From an uncultured Clostridium sp. (GTDB lineage: Bacteria; Bacillota; Clostridia; Clostridiales; Clostridiaceae), in assembly GCF_937920395.1 (NCBI RefSeq), contig NZ_CALEVF010000132.1:1-10064 (forward strand): DNA of 10,064 nt, written 5' to 3'. This document shows, piece by piece, positions 6,720-10,064 of this stretch. A program made the position numbers and the translations under genes. A model generated the notes under the pieces. The model worked only from the letters and a program-made list of their open reading frames with translations, did no database searches and was not told the DNA's origin. The first letter of the stretch is position 1. Each line of letters opens with the position of its first letter.

Positions 6720-7239
6720 TCACCTTTCTATATCATATAAATTATTTGGTAATAAATTAAGTAAACAGTTTAATTCCTTCAATTGACCGTCTTCAAGTCC
6801 GGACATAAGTTTAGCAATTAAGGTGTAGTGTATAGGCAAAATCTCCTCCAATATACTTAATCCTTTTGTGCTTAGCTGAACCAAATAGCCTCTCTTATCA
6901 CTTGAGTTGGGTATTTTCTCTATGAAACCTTGATTTTCAAGTCCGCCTATTAATTTTGTCATAGTTCCCTTAGTAACTTCAGCTTTTTTTGCTAAGGGAT
7001 ATTGGAGATAATTGATAATCATTCTGTCGATACAAAAGCATTAAAATTGTAAATTTTCCTTCCGAAATATCATACTTAGAAAAATGTTCATCAAGTATTT
7101 TTGAAATATCAGAAGCCGTCCTGAGGAGTGCTATACAACCTTCAACTGCTCCTATATTTATACCCGGAAATCGGCTAGAATAATCTTTTAAAAGCTCACG
7201 TTTCGGTACATCTCTAAGACTAAATTTAAAACTTTCCAT
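6720..7239 (-). pseudogene. MarR-family regulator, interrupted by a +1-nt frameshift
   Basis: Two minus-strand frames make one MarR protein. The first (7239-6979, 86 codons) carries the N-terminal helices and ends ISLSKKS-stop. The second continues AEVTKGTMTKLIGGLENQGF with the recognition helix, the wing PNSSDKRGYLVQLS, and the C-terminal dimerisation helices. Removing one A from the A7 tract at 6984-6990 joins them as SLSKKAEVTKGT, giving about 172 residues, which is normal for the family. As written, the protein lacks its DNA-reading helix and would not bind DNA. The alternatives are a sequencing error, true inactivation or phase variation, or transcriptional slippage at the A7 tract that restores some full-length product. 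AGGAGG lies 7 bases before the ATG at 7239. It heads the operon with the NmrA-like and VOC genes. Confidence 0.85.
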
Positions 7240-7246
7240 AATAAAA

Positions 7247-7288
7247 CCTCCTAATTCATATAGTAAGCCACCTTACTATATTTGTAAA
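7247..7288 (-). promoter_or_regulatory. Promoter and operator of the marR-nmrA-VOC operon
   Basis: On the minus strand TTTACA (7288-7283) and TACTAT (7265-7260) are separated by exactly 17 bases. A perfect palindrome, ATATAGTAAG and CTTACTATAT with a 4-base spacer (7258-7281), covers the spacer and the -10 box. This is the usual place for a MarR dimer to block RNA polymerase, so autorepression of the operon is likely. The ribosome binding site AGGAGG is at 7252-7247. Confidence 0.8.
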
Positions 7289-7363
7289 GATATATTTTCT
7301 TTGTGCTTCATGTTGACTGTTCTGCTTGTTTTCATTCGTTTCACTGTTATCGCAGGCAGTCAT
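7256..7363 (-). pseudogene. Possible lipoprotein N-terminus scrap
   Basis: The minus-strand frame from ATG 7363 reads MTACDNSETNENKQNSQHEA and then runs through the marR promoter to a stop at 7256, 35 codons in all. TAC followed by a Ser/Asn/Glu/Gln-rich stretch resembles the lipobox end of a lipoprotein signal and its linker, but the hydrophobic part is missing. There is no ribosome binding site. Overlap with a good promoter argues against present-day function. Confidence 0.25.
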
Positions 7364-7375
7364 GTGAAAACAGAA

Positions 7376-7758
7376 TTACTCCTGACTGGTTTCTATTTTC
7401 TTCATTATTTTCGCAGGAACACCACCTACAATAACATTTGCAGGTACATCCTTGGTCACAACTGCACCTGCTGCAATGACAACACCATCGCCAATTGTAA
7501 TGCCGCCCTGATCCTGAAAACGACAGCCTGAATTGATAATGACATTCATGCCTACACAGATGTTTTTCCCACAATCAGTATAAAAATGAGTAAACATGGA
7601 ACTGTTGCATCCACCGGTTTGCCAATCAACAAAGAAAACAGTTACCGTACCTCTTCCAGAGTATGATACTGACCGTTCATCTCGGCAGCCAACTTTAATG
7701 CTTCCTGAGAGATGTCTTTCATTACCTGGTGTAATTCCGAACCGCCCTCAATCTGAAA
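7376..7758 (-). pseudogene. Sugar O-acetyltransferase remnant (left-handed beta-helix family)
   Basis: Fragments in order on the minus strand match one hexapeptide-repeat acetyltransferase of the maltose/galactoside type. First is [15 protein letters not shown]...[12 protein letters not shown]; then a TAA at 7644-7642; then [14 protein letters not shown] in the same frame; then, after an apparent 1-base loss near 7598, [20 protein letters not shown]...[12 protein letters not shown] joined directly to [26 protein letters not shown]. The middle repeats, about 45-50 residues that include the catalytic histidine segment, are missing between two copies of a (G)ITIGDG-like repeat. The gene also lacks its natural start. 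A nonsense codon, a frameshift and an internal deletion together make it a clear pseudogene. It is richer in G and C than its neighbours, which suggests a foreign origin. Confidence 0.82.
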
Positions 7759-7882
7759 AGAAATGGGAAGAAGTAGTATATAAAATGCAGGTACGTATAG
7801 ATATCTTGGTTTAGATACTAGTGACTTAAATATACTCTAAATGAACAAAAAAAGTATAAAAAACAAACTTTATAAATATAAC

Positions 7883-7894
7883 ATTGTTAACAAT
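7883..7894. repeat. Perfect 12-base palindrome ATTGTTAACAAT
   Basis: It lies in the gene-free stretch between the acetyltransferase remnant and the AlkD-like gene, next to the T-tract of the terminator at 7902. Apart from these two elements I see nothing in 7816-8061. No gene is close enough to suggest an operator role. Confidence 0.3.
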
Positions 7895-7936
7895 ATAAGA
7901 AAAGCGTATAGCCTTAATTTATAAGACTTTTACGCT
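7895..7936 (-). terminator. Terminator of the AlkD-like gene
   Basis: On the minus strand AGCGTA (7936-7931) pairs with TACGCT (7908-7903), and inside AGTCTTA pairs with TAAGGCT (one G-T pair) around the loop TAAAT. TTTTCTTAT follows the stem. It is about 125 bases beyond the stop of the AlkD-like gene at 8062, the only gene it could serve. Confidence 0.65.
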
Positions 7937-8061
7937 GGAATTATGAGCATATTTCGAGGCTTCGGATAAAGGATTAAAATCTTTTTTCTGTAGCTTTAGT
8001 GTTATCACGAATATAATAAGTTTTATATAAGCGCCCCTTTTGTAGACTACTTAAATATATG

Positions 8062-8805
8062 TCAACATCTTACATGTTTACGCTTAAATCCTATTCTTCC
8101 TTTATCAACTCCATTTTGAATATAATCTATTGCAATTTTCGTCTGACAGAGTTTTTTCCCCGTAAATACATCTACCTTTCCTACCTCACGCGCAATTTTC
8201 TTTGCTTCTTCATGAAGTGGTAAATACGAAATTCCAACAGCCATAATAAAATTGTTCATAGCATATTTAACGCGGTTTGGCTGGCTGTGTATCGCGATTC
8301 GTACCCTATTAAGCATTATCAAAAGTTTATCCTTATCAAATTCACTGTCTTTACGAGTTCCGAGTAGCCACTCATAGCAACTCCAGCCAGCTGCCACTTC
8401 TAATTCTTTTCCGCTATCAATCCATCGGTCGGCCAAAGAAAAGGCAATATCTGTTTCAGCAAGGGTTACCGCTACAATGAACTCCGAAATCATATAAAAA
8501 TAAGCGCCATCTATCCATCTATTAAAATCTTCTTCTACCATTTTCTTTGGCTCAGCTATCATACCGGCTAAATACATTGCATCATAATTACCTGTCGCAT
8601 AAAGCTGCTCTGCTAAAGACTGGTTGTATTTTATTTTCTTAAAAATTGGCTTCATAGCACTTATTGTCACTCCAAAAACAGGCTCTTTCGCACCATTGCT
8701 CATATACATTTTTTTCGTACGTTCTTTACCTAAGGACTTCAGTTCATCCATGATTTCATTTAATTCCGTTTGTAACATCTCCTTAAATTTGATAGCAAAA
8801 TTCAT
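8062..8805 (-). CDS. DNA alkylation repair (AlkD-like) HEAT-repeat protein
   Basis: A protein of about 247 residues made of helical repeats, with the N-terminal signature MDELKSLGKERTKKMYMSNG and AKEPVFGVTISAMKPIFKKI (39-58) typical of the AlkC/AlkD-like group. Family members excise positively charged alkylated bases or bind DNA through HEAT-like repeats. The start at 8805 is preferred: AGAGGAA lies 8 bases upstream and family homology begins here, whereas the open frame to 8886 adds residues of no known type. The WWDxxD cluster of Bacillus cereus AlkD is not visible; the equivalent stretch reads YFYMISEFIVAVTLAETD (102-119). Glycosylase activity is therefore not assured. The C-terminus is Lys/Arg-rich (GRIGFKRKHVRC). 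It appears to be transcribed alone. Confidence 0.8.
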   Translation of the reverse strand: MNFAIKFKEMLQTELNEIMDELKSLGKERTKKMYMSNGAKEPVFGVTISAMKPIFKKIKYNQSLAEQLYATGNYDAMYLAGMIAEPKKMVEEDFNRWIDGAYFYMISEFIVAVTLAETDIAFSLADRWIDSGKELEVAAGWSCYEWLLGTRKDSEFDKDKLLIMLNRVRIAIHSQPNRVKYAMNNFIMAVGISYLPLHEEAKKIAREVGKVDVFTGKKLCQTKIAIDYIQNGVDKGRIGFKRKHVRC

Positions 8806-8938
8806 GTATTGCATTCCTCTTTCAGGAAATATGATACTTGTTATTTTACTTTTTAAACTTAGATTTTTAATATAATATAAAGACATTTAAGTCTTATAAA
8901 CTATAATTGTACATTGCTCCTAAATTACCTTTATATAA

Positions 8939-9193
8939 TGTAACACTTTTATAAATATATACCGTTTTTATTTAATTTATCTTTATTTGCAAAAGAAGAC
9001 TAATTTAAAGCAGAACATTAACCATATAGAGAAATCTGTTAAAGATTTAATTAATAAAATTAAATTTTGGAGTAAAATTCATACTTATATTATCGATATA
9101 TCTAAGGCTATTAAAAATAGTAAAAGCCTCCCAAATTTAAGTATTATAGACCATATTATTAGACGAAAAAAGAAGTTTATCGAGTTCCATTAA
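8939..9193 (+). other. Unexplained open frame, possible gene remnant
   Basis: This plus-strand frame is open for about 84 codons, longer than expected by chance in such AT-rich DNA. A possible TTG start at 8987 gives a 68-residue Lys/Ile/Asn-rich peptide with NINHIEKSVKDLINKIKFW and a basic end RRKKKFIEFH. There is no ribosome binding site and I do not recognise a family. It overlaps the end of the membrane-protein remnant on the other strand at 9177-9193, so the two fragments meet at a junction there. Confidence 0.25.
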
Positions 9194-9441
9194 TAATATA
9201 GTTATATGCATCTCCTCCAACATAAGCATTTTTATTTAAAGAGGATAATGTATCACTATAATAATAGTTTGTAAGTTTATCATATCTTAAATAAATCATA
9301 ATCGATGACACCAAAAACATAACTCCAGATAATATAGGTGATAAGCTTATTATTGATAGCATAAGTGGGTTCGCTTGTAAAACTAAAGATCTGTTGGAAC
9401 TTGTAGGACAATATATATACTTAAAGAAATTACCCCCGTAT
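9177..9441 (-). pseudogene. Truncated small membrane protein
   Basis: The minus-strand frame runs from about 9440 (NFFKYIYCPTSSNRSLVLQ) through ANPLMLSIISLSPILSGVMF and LVSSIMIYLRYDKL, one hydrophobic membrane segment, to NKNAYVGGDAYNYIINGTR and a stop at 9177. The GGDAYNYIIN motif is common in small clostridial membrane proteins, where it is usually followed by a second membrane segment; here the frame stops at once. The CP near the N-terminus may be what is left of a zinc ribbon. No ribosome binding site or normal start is visible; a first ATG at 9362 falls inside the homologous part. Both ends look lost. Confidence 0.5.
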
Positions 9442-9458
9442 CATTAGATATAGGGGTA
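9424..9458 (-). terminator. Terminator of the LacA-type gene
   Basis: TACCCC (9431-9436) pairs with GGGGTA (9453-9458), and inside GTATC pairs with GATAT around the loop ATTA. On the minus strand ATTTCTTT follows. It lies about 90 bases past the stop of the acetyltransferase gene at 9550. The intervening 9459-9549 holds nothing I recognise. Confidence 0.5.
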
Positions 9459-9549
9459 CTTATGACGACATAAATAAACATTACGATCTAACTGAAATGT
9501 AGGTTATACTCGAAAACTGTCACTTGAATTATTATTAATTACATTAAAA

Positions 9550-10064
9550 TTAATCAACCCTTCTGTTTTTATAATAATATTCTTTATCCCGTTCATTTAT
9601 TTTTCTTAATAAATGACATGGATTTCCTACAGCGACTACATTTTCAGGAATATCATGAGTAACAACACTTCCAGCACCTATAACTGCATTATCCCCTATA
9701 GTGATGCCTGGTAAAATCACTACATTGGATCCTATCCATACATTGTTACCAATTCTTACTGGAATTGAAAACTGAGTACCTGGTCTACGAAGCTCTGAGT
9801 CAACGGGATGCCCCGTAGGTGTTATTGTTACATTAGGTGCTATCATTACATGCTCACCTATATAAACATCAATATCATCTACAATTACAAAATTAAAATT
9901 AGCATAAAAATGATTTCCAATATGCACATTCGTACCATAAGCCATGTGTACTGGCGGTTCAATCCAAATATCCTCACCCATATCGCCCAATAATTTTTTT
10001 AGCAAATCTTTCCTTTCTATTTCTTCATTTGGACGTGTATTGTTATAATCATATAATAATTCTT
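9550..10064 (-). CDS. Galactoside/maltose O-acetyltransferase, 5' end beyond the window
   Basis: A left-handed beta-helix acetyltransferase of the LacA/Maa family, which moves acetyl from acetyl-CoA to a sugar hydroxyl in the cytoplasm. The frame is open to the window edge, where ELLYDYNNTRPNEEIERKDLL matches the family's N-terminal helix region. A TTG at 10005 is internal, not the start. Seen after it: WIEPPVHMAYGTNVHIGNHF, YANFNFVIVDD, the catalytic-His segment TPTGHPVDSELRRPG, then hexapeptide repeats VRIGNNVWIGSNVVILPGIT and IGDNAVIGAGSVVTHDIPEN, and the closing VVAVGNPCHLLRKIN. All key residues are present and the C-terminus is complete. About 20-30 N-terminal residues probably lie outside. 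It belongs to a different subfamily from the remnant at 7376-7758, so it is not its parent copy. Confidence 0.9.
   Translation of the reverse strand, partial: ELLYDYNNTRPNEEIERKDLLKKLLGDMGEDIWIEPPVHMAYGTNVHIGNHFYANFNFVIVDDIDVYIGEHVMIAPNVTITPTGHPVDSELRRPGTQFSIPVRIGNNVWIGSNVVILPGITIGDNAVIGAGSVVTHDIPENVVAVGNPCHLLRKINERDKEYYYKNRRVD

Noticed and set aside
7301..7531. Plus-strand and alternative minus-strand frames in the acetyltransferase remnant (7301-7531, 7347-7574, 7596-7814)
   Set aside because: Cys/His-rich composition comes from reading the acetyltransferase remnant in wrong frames. The homologous frame explains the sequence better.
4920..8046. Shared 12-mer CCCTTTTGTAGA at 4920-4931 and 8035-8046
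   Set aside because: The match does not extend on either side, so chance or similar terminator tails is enough to explain it.
8624..8875. Plus-strand hydrophobic frame opposite the AlkD-like gene
   Set aside because: It is antisense to a clear coding sequence and has no ribosome binding site.
9808..9993. Plus-strand frame opposite the LacA-type gene
   Set aside because: It is the antisense shadow of the hexapeptide repeats.

Overview
This window is AT-rich throughout (roughly 30% GC by eye). Its ribosome binding sites are strong AGGAGG types and its codons end mostly in A or T. Together with protein families typical of low-GC Firmicutes, this points to a Clostridium or a close relative. The layout is that of an accessory or flexible chromosomal region: a restriction/defence pair, a small stress-type operon, a few housekeeping-like genes, and between them a series of decayed gene fragments.

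Region 1 (1-4945) is a defence block. A DUF262 (GmrSD N-terminal / ParB-like fold) protein on the minus strand (389-1498) is divergent from a 1000-residue single-chain type IIG restriction-modification enzyme on the plus strand (1869-4871). The enzyme shows a PD-(D/E)xK site, a gamma-class N6-adenine methyltransferase core with NPPY, and a C-terminal specificity domain. A 20-bp perfect inverted repeat lies downstream of the DUF262 gene and a hairpin terminator follows the type IIG gene. Two similar structured repeats (GGGGG-N-CATGAACAA followed by an inverted repeat) bracket the DUF262 gene at 49-82 and 1672-1705, which suggests the gene arrived as, or within, a repeat-bounded unit.

Region 2 (4946-5398) has no intact gene. 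It holds a hairpin, a flavodoxin remnant (nonsense codon plus apparent internal deletion) and a scrap of upstream coding sequence.

Region 3 (5399-7290, minus strand) is a three-gene operon. A MarR-type regulator, broken by one extra base in an A7 tract, is followed by an NmrA-like NAD(P)-binding protein and a VOC-fold protein. A well-formed promoter (TTTACA-17-TACTAT) carries a perfect 10-bp-arm palindrome between and over its elements, the likely autoregulatory operator.

Region 4 (7256-7815) holds a lipoprotein-like scrap and a sugar O-acetyltransferase pseudogene that has lost its central catalytic repeats. Its base composition is higher in GC than the surroundings.

Region 5 (7816-10064) holds an AlkD-like HEAT-repeat protein with its terminator, an unexplained open frame, a truncated small membrane protein, and at the right edge a LacA-type acetyltransferase that is cut by the window end. 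All intact genes except the type IIG enzyme are on the minus strand.

I did not find an undescribed multi-gene system that I can defend. The best candidates for follow-up are the DUF262/type IIG divergent pair with its flanking repeats, and the A7-frameshifted MarR gene behind an intact operator.
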